From positions 62,001 to 126,000 of the forward strand of contig JAIUPA010000006.1 of assembly GCA_020161665.1 (NCBI GenBank): a stretch of DNA of 64,000 nt, given 5' to 3'. The stretch's first letter is position 1. Each line of letters begins with the position of its first letter. Under the pieces are notes generated by a model. It was given only the letters and a program-made list of their open reading frames with translations, was not told where the DNA came from and did not search any database. Made by a program: the position numbers and the translations under genes. This stretch comes from Pseudomonadota bacterium. Lineage in GTDB: Bacteria > Pseudomonadota > Alphaproteobacteria > Rhizobiales > Rhizobiaceae. Below are positions 55,732-63,921 of this stretch, piece by piece.

Positions 55732-56280
55732 TTATACGTCGGAGGAATCGGGCATTTCACACGGGTTGCCGCCCAGATTGGCGTCGACCTGCTTCAACAG
55801 GCGAATGAGCGTTTCCACTTCCTTGCCGGAGAGCCCGGCCACCGCCTGCCGGTCACAGGTCAGAACCGAAGCGGAAATCCCGGCAACAGCGGCCCGACCG
55901 GCCTCCGTCAGGAAAACCTTGCTCAACCGGCCATCCCCGGAATCCTCCATCCGCTTCAAGAAGCCCTGCGCCTCCATGCGTGTGACGGTGCGGGTCATGG
56001 TCGGCGGCTTCACGCCAAGCGCCTGCGCCAGTTGGCCGGTCGTCAGCCCGTCCATGCGCGAAAGCGCGAGGATTACCCCGTCCTGTCCCGCGTAAAGGCC
56101 GGTTTCGGAGAGAAGACGCGAAAGGGCCGTGCGGGTGGAGCGGGCCGCTTGCGAAAGCGTGGCGGCAAGGGCGCCCGGTTCGGCCAGCGCTTCTTCCATG
56201 CGGCGCAGGGATTTTTCCTGCTTCAGCAGGCTTTTCTCCTGTTTGCGCAGCGCTTTGTCCTGCTTGTCCTTCTTGCCCAA
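55732..56280 (-). CDS. MarR-family transcriptional regulator with coiled N-terminal extension
   Basis: This 182-residue protein has a MarR winged helix (about 55-165): LYAGQDGVILALSRMDGLTTGQLAQALGVKPPTMTRTVTRMEAQGFLKRM, with the beta-wing GDGRLSKVFLTEAG. The first 35 residues are a repetitive, highly charged helix (KQEKSLLKQEKSLRRMEE) not usual in MarR proteins, probably a coiled coil. The gene is divergent from the creatininase-like gene, and the promoter gap between them is filled by a 56-bp tandem repeat. The regulated genes and ligand are unknown. Confidence 0.87.
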   Translation of the reverse strand: MGKKDKQDKALRKQEKSLLKQEKSLRRMEEALAEPGALAATLSQAARSTRTALSRLLSETGLYAGQDGVILALSRMDGLTTGQLAQALGVKPPTMTRTVTRMEAQGFLKRMEDSGDGRLSKVFLTEAGRAAVAGISASVLTCDRQAVAGLSGKEVETLIRLLKQVDANLGGNPCEMPDSSDV

Positions 56281-56337
56281 GACCCTTATCCCCCGCTTTC
56301 AAACGACGCGCCGCAACGTTATACCGGCTTACAGCAT

Positions 56338-56487
56338 GGCGCGCAAAAGTGTGAAGCGGTTTTGCGATCACGCCATGCGGCAAAGCAAACCATGGTGCGC
56401 AAAAGTGCGAAGCGGTTTTGCGATCACGCCATGCGGCAAAGCAAACCATGGTGCGCAAAAGTGCGAAGCGGTTTTGCGATCACGCCA
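56338..56487. repeat. 56-bp tandem repeat array, about 2.7 copies
   Basis: GCGCAAAAGTG recurs at 56341, 56397 and 56453, a period of 56 bases. Copies 1 and 2 differ at one base, and copy 3 is cut off after CACGCCA. Each unit carries the imperfect palindrome CGCAAAA...GGTTTTGCG. The array fills the gap between the MarR and creatininase starts. Related palindromes occur near 61283-61326 and, as a half, near 6177-6200. Confidence 0.85.
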
Positions 56488-56515
56488 GGCCGGAACGGAT
56501 CGGGAGGCATCTGCC

Positions 56516-57253
56516 ATGAATGAAGGAAGCATTGCCGTTTTGCCGCTCGGCGCCCATGAGCAGCATGGCCCGCACCTGCCGTTTGAGACGGATGCCATCA
56601 TCGCCGCAGGCATTACGGCCCATACCAAAGCCGCCCTTCCCGCCCATCTTTCCGTGCAGTTTCTGCCGGTTGAAACGGTTGGCTACTCCATCGAGCACAT
56701 GGATGTGGCCGGAACCAAGAGCCTGACCGTTGCCGAAGCCATCGACAAATGGTTAGGCGTCGCCGGCTTTCTGGCTGAACGCGGCGTGCGCAAATTCGTG
56801 ATGCTCAACGCCCATGGCGGCAATTCGCCGCTGATGACGATTATCGCCACCGAAGCCCGCATCCGCTTCAACATGCTGGCTGTTGCCACAAGCTGGACCC
56901 GTTTCGGCCTGCCGGCAGGGATCATCTCACCGGAGGAAAAGGCCATCGGCATCCATGCGGGCGAGATCGAGACCTCCGTCATGCTGGCGCTGGCACCCGA
57001 TCTGGTCGACATGACCAAGGCGCGCGACTTCCCCTCAAGGCAGAGCGAATTTACCCATGATTTCGCCCATTTGCGGGCCTATGGCCCCCATGCTTTCGGT
57101 TGGAAAATGCGCGACTTGAACCCCGATGGGGCGGTGGGCAATGCCGCAGCCGCCACCGCCGAAAAGGGCCATGCCTTGATTGCCCATGCGGTCAAAGGCT
57201 TCGTTGAGCTTCTGGAAGACGTTCACCGCTTCGATGTGTCGTCCCTTGACTGA
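56516..57253 (+). CDS. Creatininase-family amidohydrolase
   Basis: This 245-residue metal-dependent hydrolase has the family metal-site motif [18 protein letters not shown], followed by [11 protein letters not shown] (second metal-site region) and [13 protein letters not shown]. Family members hydrolyse creatinine, or formamides in riboflavin/F420 or mycofactocin pathways; no such pathway genes are adjacent, so the substrate is open. GGGAGG eight bases before ATG 56516 fixes the start. Compared with relatives, about 15 N-terminal residues are missing before the first beta strand, exactly where the tandem array begins upstream. The array may have replaced the original 5' end. Confidence 0.85.
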   Translation: MNEGSIAVLPLGAHEQHGPHLPFETDAIIAAGITAHTKAALPAHLSVQFLPVETVGYSIEHMDVAGTKSLTVAEAIDKWLGVAGFLAERGVRKFVMLNAHGGNSPLMTIIATEARIRFNMLAVATSWTRFGLPAGIISPEEKAIGIHAGEIETSVMLALAPDLVDMTKARDFPSRQSEFTHDFAHLRAYGPHAFGWKMRDLNPDGAVGNAAAATAEKGHALIAHAVKGFVELLEDVHRFDVSSLD

Positions 57254-57348
57254 AACCCTTTGAAACGCCCCGCGCCAACGCCTATATGGGGGCAACACGT
57301 TCGCGCCCTCACGCCCCGGCGGCGCAAATCATTTTCCGGAGACCCCCG

Positions 57349-58437
57349 ATGTCCGAAGCGCAAACCGCAAAGCCCATTCCCGTCACCGTTCTCACCGGCT
57401 ATCTCGGCGCGGGCAAGACCACCCTTTTAAACCGCATCCTGACCGAGAACCACGGCAAGAAATACGCGGTCATCGTCAACGAGTTCGGCGAAATCGGCAT
57501 CGACAACGACCTGATCGTCGAGTCGGATGAAGAAATCTACGAAATGAACAATGGCTGCATCTGCTGCACGGTGCGCGGTGACCTGATCCGCGTCGTGGAA
57601 GGCCTGATGCGCCGCCCCGGCCGTTTCGATGGCATTATCGTGGAAACGACGGGCCTTGCCGATCCGGTGCCGGTCGCCCAGACCTTCTTCATGGATGACG
57701 ACGTGCGCGCCAAGAGCCAACTCGACGCTGTTGTGGCGCTGGTGGATGCCAAGCACCTGCCGCTACGCCTGAAGGACAGCCGCGAAGCCGAAGACCAGAT
57801 CGCCTTTGCCGATGTGGTGGTGATCAACAAGATCGACCTCGTGACCAAGGAAGAAGCCGACCGCATCGAAGAGATCGTGCGCGCCATCAATCCGGGTGCG
57901 CGCGTCTATCGCGCCGAGCGCTCCGGCGTGCCGCTCGACAAGGTGCTGGATCAGGGCGCTTTTGATCTGGAACGCGCCCTTGAAAACGATCCGCATTTCC
58001 TCGACCACGACCACCCGGACCATGTCTGCGGCCCGGATTGCGACCACCACCATCATGACCACGATCATGATCACGACCATCATCACCATGATCATGGGCA
58101 TGATCACCACCACGGCCATGCCTCGGCCATCCATGATGTGACGGTGCGCTCCGTCTCCTTGCGCGGCGGCGAAATGAACCCGGACAAGTTCTTCCCGTGG
58201 ATTCAGAACGTCACGCAGACGCAAGGCCCGAACATTCTGCGCCTCAAGGGCATCATTGCCTTCAAGGGTGATGAGGAGCGCTATGTGGTGCAGGGCGTTC
58301 ATATGATCATCGAAGGCGACCACCAGCGGGCATGGAAGGCGGGCGAAAAGCGCGAAAGCCGCCTCGTCTTCATCGGTCGCGAGCTGGATCCGGCCAAGCT
58401 GGAAGAAGCCTTCAAGGCCTGCGAGGCCAACGCCTGA
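57349..58437 (+). CDS. COG0523 (CobW/ZNG1-type) metallochaperone GTPase
   Basis: This 362-residue G3E GTPase has Walker A (GYLGAGKTT, 17-25), the conserved metal-binding Cys70-Ile-Cys72-Cys73 (GCICC), Walker B (VETTGLADP) and base recognition NKID (160-163). A very His/Asp-rich loop follows at 217-257, then the CobW C-terminal domain. It should bind zinc or a related metal and insert it into client proteins in a GTP-dependent way. The WD40 gene overlaps its stop by one base. No clear Zur-type box is visible in the 95 bases upstream. It is called ZNG1-like rather than cobW because no cobalamin genes are nearby. Confidence 0.9.
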   Translation: MSEAQTAKPIPVTVLTGYLGAGKTTLLNRILTENHGKKYAVIVNEFGEIGIDNDLIVESDEEIYEMNNGCICCTVRGDLIRVVEGLMRRPGRFDGIIVETTGLADPVPVAQTFFMDDDVRAKSQLDAVVALVDAKHLPLRLKDSREAEDQIAFADVVVINKIDLVTKEEADRIEEIVRAINPGARVYRAERSGVPLDKVLDQGAFDLERALENDPHFLDHDHPDHVCGPDCDHHHHDHDHDHDHHHHDHGHDHHHGHASAIHDVTVRSVSLRGGEMNPDKFFPWIQNVTQTQGPNILRLKGIIAFKGDEERYVVQGVHMIIEGDHQRAWKAGEKRESRLVFIGRELDPAKLEEAFKACEANA

Positions 58438-59429
58438 TGCCGACCGTCGCGCCCTACGATATCGAAGGTCATGTCGTCACCACCGCCTTCATCGGCGATA
58501 CGCCGTATTTTGCAACGGCCAGTGGCGAAATTCACAAGCTGGGCACTGCTCCGAAGGTGGTGAAAGCGCATGAAGGTCTGCTGACTTGCGTGCTCGACCC
58601 CAGCGACAAAAGCCTTGTGACCGGCGGTGAAGACGGGCGCGTTCTGCGCATTTCCAGCGAAGGCGACATCACTAAACTCGCCAATGTGCCGCGTAAGTGG
58701 ATTTCGGTCGTCGCGCCCGGCCCGCAAGGGGCTGTTGCCTATGCGGTCGGCCGCTCGTCTTACGTTCGGCTTGCCGATGGCACGGTGAAGGAATTTGCCG
58801 AGGCCCGCACAGTGGAAGGGCTTGCCTTCGCGCCGAAGGGCCTGCGTATCGCCGCCGCCCGCTATAACGGCGTTTCACTGCATTGGGCGGGCATGGCCGC
58901 CGAGCCGTGGGATCTGGAATGGAAGGGTGCGCATACCGCCGTTACCTTCTCACCCGATGGCCGCTTCCTCGTCACCGCCATGCAGGAAAATGCCCTGCAC
59001 GGCTGGAAGCTGGAAGGTGCGAAAGGCCCGAGCGAAGCGCGCAACATGCGCATGAGTGGCTATCCCGCCAAGGTCAAATCCATGAGCTGGTCGCCGAAAG
59101 GCAAATGGCTCGCCTCCTCCGGCGCACCGGCGGCTATCGTCTGGCCCTTCTCCGCCAAGGATGGCCCGATGGGCAAGGCCCCGCTGGAACTGGGCACCCG
59201 CGCCGATATTCTCGTGACGAGCGTCTCCTTCCACGGCACGGATGAAATCCTCGCCATCGGCTTCATCGATGGCATGATCCTCGCCGTGCGCATTGCCGAT
59301 GGCAAGGAAGCGCTGATCCGACGCCCCGGCAAGGGGGCCATCACCTCCATGGCGTGGAGCGGCAATGGCCGCCTCTTGGCCTTCGCCTCCGAAGCAGGCG
59401 ACTGCGGCGTGGTGGACATTGCGGGGTAA
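58437..59429 (+). CDS. WD40-repeat protein coupled to the COG0523 GTPase
   Basis: This 330-residue beta-propeller has recognisable blades such as LLTCVLDPSDKSLVTGGEDGRVLRI, HTAVTFSPDGRFLVTAMQENALHGWKL and VKSMSWSPKGKWLASSG. It has no signal peptide. The start ATG overlaps the GTPase stop codon (TGATG), so the proteins are likely made in fixed ratio and may interact. The same pairing occurs in other rhizobia as far as I recall. Its role in metal delivery is unproven. Confidence 0.85.
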   Translation: MPTVAPYDIEGHVVTTAFIGDTPYFATASGEIHKLGTAPKVVKAHEGLLTCVLDPSDKSLVTGGEDGRVLRISSEGDITKLANVPRKWISVVAPGPQGAVAYAVGRSSYVRLADGTVKEFAEARTVEGLAFAPKGLRIAAARYNGVSLHWAGMAAEPWDLEWKGAHTAVTFSPDGRFLVTAMQENALHGWKLEGAKGPSEARNMRMSGYPAKVKSMSWSPKGKWLASSGAPAAIVWPFSAKDGPMGKAPLELGTRADILVTSVSFHGTDEILAIGFIDGMILAVRIADGKEALIRRPGKGAITSMAWSGNGRLLAFASEAGDCGVVDIAG

Positions 59430-59433
59430 TGAC

Positions 59434-59814
59434 ATGACGCATGAAAACGATCCGAACGGCATTCAGGCCGAGAAGAAGCGCAACTTCACGCCTCGCTGGT
59501 TCATGGATCTTCTGAACGCCCGGCTGTCCCTTGGAGACACCTTCTGGCTTGGCGCCGTTGGCGTGACGCTGATCTTTTCGCCAGCCCTGTTTATTTTCGG
59601 ATATCAATTGCCGCTCATATTCTTCCCAACGAGCGGGAACCTGATCCTGAATATCTTGCTTGGGGTCATCACGGTCTATTGCGCCATCTTGACAACGGCC
59701 GTGTTCCGAACCGCAGTCCGTACACCTGATGTAGGGGGCTGGAGATGGGTCGGCGTTGCAATCGTTTTCCTGCAAACGCTGAATCTGGCTTATCAAACTT
59801 ACCTCGGCTTCTAA
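59434..59814 (+). CDS. Small membrane protein of unknown function
   Basis: This 126-residue protein has a charged N-terminus (MTHENDPNGIQAEKKRNFTP) and about three hydrophobic helices (36-58, 68-92, 100-122). It starts four bases after the WD40 stop and so belongs to the GTPase operon. I do not recognise the family; a membrane partner for the metallochaperone system is possible by position only. Confidence 0.65.
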   Translation: MTHENDPNGIQAEKKRNFTPRWFMDLLNARLSLGDTFWLGAVGVTLIFSPALFIFGYQLPLIFFPTSGNLILNILLGVITVYCAILTTAVFRTAVRTPDVGGWRWVGVAIVFLQTLNLAYQTYLGF

Positions 59815-59947
59815 ATCCCCCCCCCGAACAGGGGATCGACAAGCGGCTTCAGGGTGGCAACGACTTTCCGCATGACCGGCGCTGGACGGTAAAGGCGATT
59901 TCGTCTTTGCTGACGTTCAACCGCCCATGGTTTTGACGGAGACTCTC

Positions 59948-60409
59948 TTGAAACGCCTGCTTGCCACAGCTCTCCTGCCGCTCTTTCTTCTGCCCGGTCT
60001 CGCGCAGGCCGACGACAAGGCCCATACCTTCACCGATCTTTTCGAGAAGCAGCGTTCTGAGGCCTGGTGGAAAACCATGGCCGAATGTGCGGGCCGCGTA
60101 AAATCGCTGACCGCCTATGGCTCTCCATCGCGCAAGATCACGCCGAAGGAGATGGAAGAGCGCGTTACCATGTTCTGGATCATCGCCGTCTCCCGCATCA
60201 AGCGCGACCGGGGCATCTCGGAAGAAGCCGCCTCGAAGATCGCCCTTGAGGGCGCGCAGGAAGGCAACAGCCTGCAAAATCAGGCCAATCTGACATGGAC
60301 GGCGGCGAGCAAGATGGATTGGGAGTTTGATCGCCGCATCGACTTTTGCGAGAAGCAGCTGAAGGACTACTCCATCGCTTTCCCGGAAGATTTCCGTCAG
60401 AGCAAATAG
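59948..60409 (+). CDS. Secreted protein of unknown function
   Basis: This protein of about 153 residues has a clear signal peptide (KRLLATALLPLFLLPGLAQA, cleavage before DDKAHTF). The mature part is mostly helical, with two cysteines (AECAGRV and DFCEKQL) that could form a disulfide. I prefer the TTG at 59948, since GGAGA is well placed; an ATG at 59927 extends it by seven residues. It lies 133 bases after the membrane protein gene. No family was recognised. Confidence 0.65.
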   Translation: MKRLLATALLPLFLLPGLAQADDKAHTFTDLFEKQRSEAWWKTMAECAGRVKSLTAYGSPSRKITPKEMEERVTMFWIIAVSRIKRDRGISEEAASKIALEGAQEGNSLQNQANLTWTAASKMDWEFDRRIDFCEKQLKDYSIAFPEDFRQSK

Positions 60410-60419
60410 CAAAAACCGC

Positions 60420-60562
60420 GCGTTCCCACCTCCCCCTTGAGGGGGGAGGTCGCTGCACGGCAGCGGGTGGGGGTGAGCACCTGTCAACGAGACCCGTCAT
60501 AGAGCCTTCACCCCACCCCGGACCAAGGTCCGACCCTCCCCCTCAAGGGGAGGGTCATTGCT
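60420..60562. repeat. Second inverted pair of REP-like palindromic repeats
   Basis: The first copy (about 60425-60475) has CTCCCCC-TTGA-GGGGGGAG, then GTCGCTGC...GGGTGGGGGTGA. The reverse copy (about 60512-60562) has CACCCCACCCC and CCTCCCC-CTCAA-GGGGAGG. Architecture and orientation match the pair at 43427-43581. Confidence 0.7.
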
Positions 60563-60581
60563 GCCTCAAGTTAAGCTTGTA

Positions 60582-61181
60582 TCACGCTGCCTTGCGGGTT
60601 GAAACCGCATGGGAAACGCCAAGGCGGCGACCGCTGGCCACCACCATGCCGGCGGCGCCATCCAGCCAGCCCTCTTTGAGTTCCAGCGCCAGAAAACGCT
60701 CGCGCGCCGTCGGGCCGGGCATCATCAGGGCACGGGTCTTTTCGGCAAAGAAGCCGAAGCGCTCGTAATAGGGCGCGTCGCCGACCAGCAGGATCGCCCC
60801 ATGGCCACGCTGATGAGCACGGGTGATGGCTGCCCGCATCAGCGCGCCGCCAATACCCTTGCCTTCATGGGCCGGATCAACCGCAAGCGGACCGAGAAGC
60901 AGGGCGTCAACGGGCGTCCCGGCGGGCGTAATGCCTGCCTCGACGTTCCACAAACGCACCGTGCCGATCACATGGCCTTCGGGATCGCGTGCCACCAGCG
61001 CCAGACCTTCGCCCGGCAGCCGGTTACGGCGCAGCTTTTCCGAAGACTTCGTGCGGCGATCCGGCCCCATGGCAAGATCGAGAAGCTTTTCACGCGCCAC
61101 GACATCCGCAGGCGTCTCTTCCTCAATGGTGAAGGCCGCCGGGGTGAAAAAAGCGCGCACATTGCCAAAAACAGTGGCCAT
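60582..61181 (-). CDS. GNAT-family N-acetyltransferase
   Basis: This 199-residue protein has a GNAT fold. Acetyl-CoA binding is in LLLGPLAVDPAHEGKGIGGALMRAAITRA (motif A, Q/RxxGxG/A type: HEGKGIGG), and DAPYYERFGF is the C-terminal beta5-alpha4 signature of the YhbS-like subgroup. GGGAGG six bases before ATG 61181 fixes the start. The substrate (small amine or protein N-terminus) cannot be inferred. It is convergent with the unknown secreted protein and separated from it by the REP pair. Confidence 0.85.
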   Translation of the reverse strand: MATVFGNVRAFFTPAAFTIEEETPADVVAREKLLDLAMGPDRRTKSSEKLRRNRLPGEGLALVARDPEGHVIGTVRLWNVEAGITPAGTPVDALLLGPLAVDPAHEGKGIGGALMRAAITRAHQRGHGAILLVGDAPYYERFGFFAEKTRALMMPGPTARERFLALELKEGWLDGAAGMVVASGRRLGVSHAVSTRKAA

Positions 61182-61282
61182 CCGGGCCTCCCGTTTCCAA
61201 ACGCCATCCACAAGACGGCGACAACAACGATGGTGAAGGAGCCTCCCCGGTCAATCGCCGGGGCAAGGCTTTAGATCACGCA

Positions 61283-61326
61283 GCAATTCCAGCAAAAGTG
61301 CCTTGCGGTTTTGCGTCCGGAATTGC
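61283..61326. repeat. Nested palindromic repeat after the decarboxylase gene
   Basis: Perfect outer arms GCAATTCC (61283-61290) and GGAATTGC (61319-61326) enclose inner arms GCAAAA (61292-61297) and TTTTGC (61309-61314). The core GCAAAAGTGC-GGTTTTGC is the same as in the 56-bp tandem units. It lies nine bases past the decarboxylase stop and might also serve as its transcript end. Confidence 0.6.
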
Positions 61327-61334
61327 GAACGATC

Positions 61335-62468
61335 TCAGATCACGTAAGCCTTGAGCGGCTCGAAGCCGTTGAAGGCGACCGCCGAATAGGTCGTCGTATA
61401 GGCGCCCGTGCCTTCGATCAGAACTTCATCGCCGATGGTCAGCGTGACCGGCAGCGGATACATGTTCTTCTCATACAGCACATCGGCGCTGTCGCAGGTC
61501 GGGCCTGCCAGCACGCACGGTTCCATCTCGTCGCTGTCACGCGTCGTGCGGATCGGGTAGCGGATCGCCTCGTCCATGGTTTCGGCGAGACCACCGAACT
61601 TGCCAATGTCGAGATAGACCCAGCGGTGGTTGTCGTTGTCCGACTTCTTTGAGACGAGAACGACTTCCGCCTTGATCACGCCTGCGTTGCCCACCATGCC
61701 GCGACCCGGCTCGATGATCGTCACCGGCAGGTTGTTGCCGAAGTGCTTGCGCAGCGCCGCGAAGATCGCCTGACCGTAGGCTTCCGCCGTCGGAATGTCG
61801 CGCAGGTACTTGGTCGGGAAACCGCCGCCCATGTTGACCATCTTCAGGTGGATACCCTGCTTGGAAAGCTGCGAGAAGACACGCTTGGCGTCCGCCAGAG
61901 CGGAATCCCAGGCATCGACCTTCAGCATCTGCGAGCCCACATGGAACGAAACGCCATAGGATTCGAGACCCAGCTGGTGAGCGTAGACGAGCACGTCAAC
62001 GGCCATCTGCGGCACGCAGCCGAACTTGCGCGAAAGCGGCCATTCGGCACCTTCGCCATCGGTCAGAACGCGGCAGAACACGCGAGCGCCGGGAGCGGCA
62101 CGGGCGATCTTTTCCACTTCCTCATGGCTGTCCACGGCAAAAAGGCCGACGCCAAGCGCATGCGCACGGGCAATGTCGCGTTCCTTCTTGATCGTGTTGC
62201 CGTAGGAAATACGATCCGCCGTGGCACCGGCATCAAGGGCCATCTGGATTTCGGCAACCGATGCGCAATCGAAGTTCGAGCCCATAGAGGCGAGCAGCGA
62301 CAGGATTTCCGGTTCCGGATTGGCCTTCACGGCATAGTAGATGGCGCTGTCCGGCAGGGCGTGACGGAACGCGGTATAGTTGGAGCGCACGACATCGAGG
62401 TCCACGACAAGGCACGGGCCTTCCGGACGACGGGTCTTGATGAAGTCGAGAATACGGGCAGTCGTCAT
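61335..62468 (-). CDS. Ornithine/lysine decarboxylase, alanine-racemase fold
   Basis: This 377-residue PLP enzyme of the eukaryotic-ODC-like fold type III makes putrescine from ornithine (or cadaverine from lysine). The PLP lysine is Lys48 in IYYAVKANPEPE. SFHVGSQ, the EPGRGMVG phosphate loop and GPTCDSADVL, with the catalytic cysteine from the partner subunit, are present. Rhizobial enzymes of this group accept both substrates, so the symbol (odc/ldc/speF-like) is left open. A long structured leader with the properties of the speF RNA precedes it, arguing for feedback by polyamine or ornithine. It is monocistronic. Confidence 0.93.
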   Translation of the reverse strand: MTTARILDFIKTRRPEGPCLVVDLDVVRSNYTAFRHALPDSAIYYAVKANPEPEILSLLASMGSNFDCASVAEIQMALDAGATADRISYGNTIKKERDIARAHALGVGLFAVDSHEEVEKIARAAPGARVFCRVLTDGEGAEWPLSRKFGCVPQMAVDVLVYAHQLGLESYGVSFHVGSQMLKVDAWDSALADAKRVFSQLSKQGIHLKMVNMGGGFPTKYLRDIPTAEAYGQAIFAALRKHFGNNLPVTIIEPGRGMVGNAGVIKAEVVLVSKKSDNDNHRWVYLDIGKFGGLAETMDEAIRYPIRTTRDSDEMEPCVLAGPTCDSADVLYEKNMYPLPVTLTIGDEVLIEGTGAYTTTYSAVAFNGFEPLKAYVI

Positions 62469-62883
62469 GGTGAAATCCCCTAAGGTTCCAAGCCGGCGAA
62501 CCGGAACGATAAAGGCTTTCCATGCGTAGCGTCGGCCCCGGCCGGTGGATAAAACCGGGCCGCGAACGCAAGGTCAGCGATAAGTGGAACGACACCCGGT
62601 TAAGGATGGAATTCCGCCTTGTCTGCCATGGATTGGAGGGGGAACCCCGACCGCACTTCCGGCAATGATGGTGTGCCTCTTCAGTGACCCCGGCTGGTGG
62701 AAAGCCGGAAGAGAACCAGAAAGGCCCGCACCGTCGTTGCTTCAAGATGTCCTCGCATTTCCCGGTTGGCCGGAATAGCGACTGGAGCGGTTAGTTCCAG
62801 GTACCTTACCGATGACCTCACCTTAGGGACTGATCCCAGTTCGAGGGTCGGCGGACACCCACAGGCACGTGCGACTTTGGGCA
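62469..62883 (-). ncRNA. speF-type structured leader of the decarboxylase mRNA
   Basis: From the promoter at 62890-62918 to the decarboxylase ATG there are about 415 bases without an annotated gene. This is the length and position of the speF RNA motif found upstream of decarboxylase genes in alphaproteobacteria. The leader contains many short inverted repeats (for example CCGGCTGGTGGAAAGCCGG at 62690-62708) and the 25-codon reading frame at 62681-62758. The family assignment rests on location, size and gene partner, not on a covariance match. Confidence 0.7.
62681..62758 (-). CDS. Candidate 25-residue leader peptide (uORF) in the speF-type leader
   Basis: A short frame from ATG 62758 to TGA begins MRGHLEATTVRAF and ends RLSTSRGH, with basic and hydrophobic residues alternating. 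GGGAA lies directly before the ATG, a poor spacing. Ornithine-sensing leader peptides upstream of speF are known in enterobacteria with a different sequence. Translation here is inferred only from position. Confidence 0.35.
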   Translation of the reverse strand: MRGHLEATTVRAFLVLFRLSTSRGH

Positions 62884-62889
62884 GCACGG

Positions 62890-62918
62890 GAAATAGGGTT
62901 GTTCGCAGTCATAATCAA
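62890..62918 (-). promoter_or_regulatory. Promoter of the decarboxylase leader
   Basis: Minus strand: TTGATT (62918-62913), a 17-base spacer, TATTTC (62895-62890). The start point would be about 62883. Confidence 0.5.
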
Positions 62919-62948
62919 GACCTTTCTTGCGCCGCGATAAAAATTTAT

Positions 62949-62976
62949 ATTGAACGAAACGCCCCCTTTGTTCGAT
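62949..62976. promoter_or_regulatory. LysR-type inverted repeat between the decarboxylase and lysR genes
   Basis: ATTGAACGAA (62949-62958) and TTTGTTCGAT (62967-62976) are inverted repeats matching at 8 of 10 positions with an 8-base spacer. They lie 34 bases before the LysR start and 31 bases from the decarboxylase -35. Confidence 0.5.
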
Positions 62977-63009
62977 AAGTATAGACGATCAACAGCACTG
63001 GACATTCGC

Positions 63010-63921
63010 ATGGATACGCTGACCCGCATTCGCGCCTTTATCGACGTTGTCGAGGCCGAGGGTTTCTCGGCGGCGGCCCGCAAGACCGGGCGCTCCAAGG
63101 CGCTTCTGTCCAAATATGTGCGCGAGCTGGAAGACGACCTCGGCGCGCTGCTTTTGAACCGCACGACACGCCAGTTTTCCCTGACCGAAGCGGGCCATAC
63201 CTATTACCGCACCGCCTCCGACATTCTGAAGGAGATCGACAACCTTGCCGATCTGGTGCGCGAGAACAATGCCGACCTGAAGGGCAAGCTGCGCATTTCG
63301 GTTCCCCGCACCTTTGTCGATGCCGATGTCGGGCAGTCGCTGATTGATTTTGCCCGCGAACACCCGGACCTGTCGCTTGATATTCTGGCCGACGACCGCT
63401 TTGTCGATCTGATCGAGGAAGGGTTCGATCTCGCTATCCGCATCACGCGCATGGAAGATTCCGGCATGATCGCCCGCAAGCTTTCGCCGTTTCGCACCTA
63501 TGTCTGCGCCACGCCGCATTTCATCGCCATGCACGGCCCCTTCAATCATCCGCAGGACCTGACCTCGGCCCCGGCCATGGTCGACAAGAACAGCCGCAAC
63601 TACAACACGCTGCGCTTTATCGATGAGGATGGCAGCACGCTTTCGGTGGCCGTCAGCGGGCCGATTGAAGTCAACAGCCCGCAATCCACCCTGCGCGGCG
63701 CGCTGGCCGGGCTTGGCTTTGCCTCGTTGCCGGATTTCATCGCCCGCCCGCACATCGAATCGGGCGCGCTCATCTCGCTGTTTGAGGACCGCCTGCCGCA
63801 AGATCGCGGCATCTATGCCGTTTACCCGCACCGCCGCTATCTGCCAGCCAAGGTGCGCAGCCTTGTGGATTTCCTCTCCAACTGGTTCCGCAAGGCACAG
63901 GAAACCGGCAAAAGCACCTGA
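63010..63921 (+). CDS. LysR-family transcriptional regulator
   Basis: This 303-residue protein has an N-terminal HTH (MDTLTRIRAFIDVVEAEGFSAAARKTGRSKALLSKYVRELEDDLGALLLNRTTRQFSLTEAG) and a substrate-binding domain (about 90-295). The Lys-rich recognition helix and the KGKLRISVPRTF start of the effector domain place it in the DsdC/AaeR-like group of LysR proteins. It is divergent from the decarboxylase. The inverted repeat at 62949-62976 is a likely autoregulatory site and might also affect the decarboxylase promoter. The inducer is unknown. The last 79 bases of the window after its stop (63922-64000) hold no gene I can see. Confidence 0.9.
   Translation: MDTLTRIRAFIDVVEAEGFSAAARKTGRSKALLSKYVRELEDDLGALLLNRTTRQFSLTEAGHTYYRTASDILKEIDNLADLVRENNADLKGKLRISVPRTFVDADVGQSLIDFAREHPDLSLDILADDRFVDLIEEGFDLAIRITRMEDSGMIARKLSPFRTYVCATPHFIAMHGPFNHPQDLTSAPAMVDKNSRNYNTLRFIDEDGSTLSVAVSGPIEVNSPQSTLRGALAGLGFASLPDFIARPHIESGALISLFEDRLPQDRGIYAVYPHRRYLPAKVRSLVDFLSNWFRKAQETGKST

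Noticed and set aside
56338..56487. CRISPR array
   Set aside because: The units are directly adjacent with no unique spacers between repeats, and there are no cas genes in the window.
56129..56515. N-terminal extension of the creatininase-like protein through the tandem array
   Set aside because: It would translate the repeat and the reverse strand of the MarR gene. A good ribosome binding site precedes the ATG at 56516.
57254..57348. Zur box before the COG0523 GTPase gene
   Set aside because: I searched by eye for the GTTAT-type palindrome and found no convincing match.
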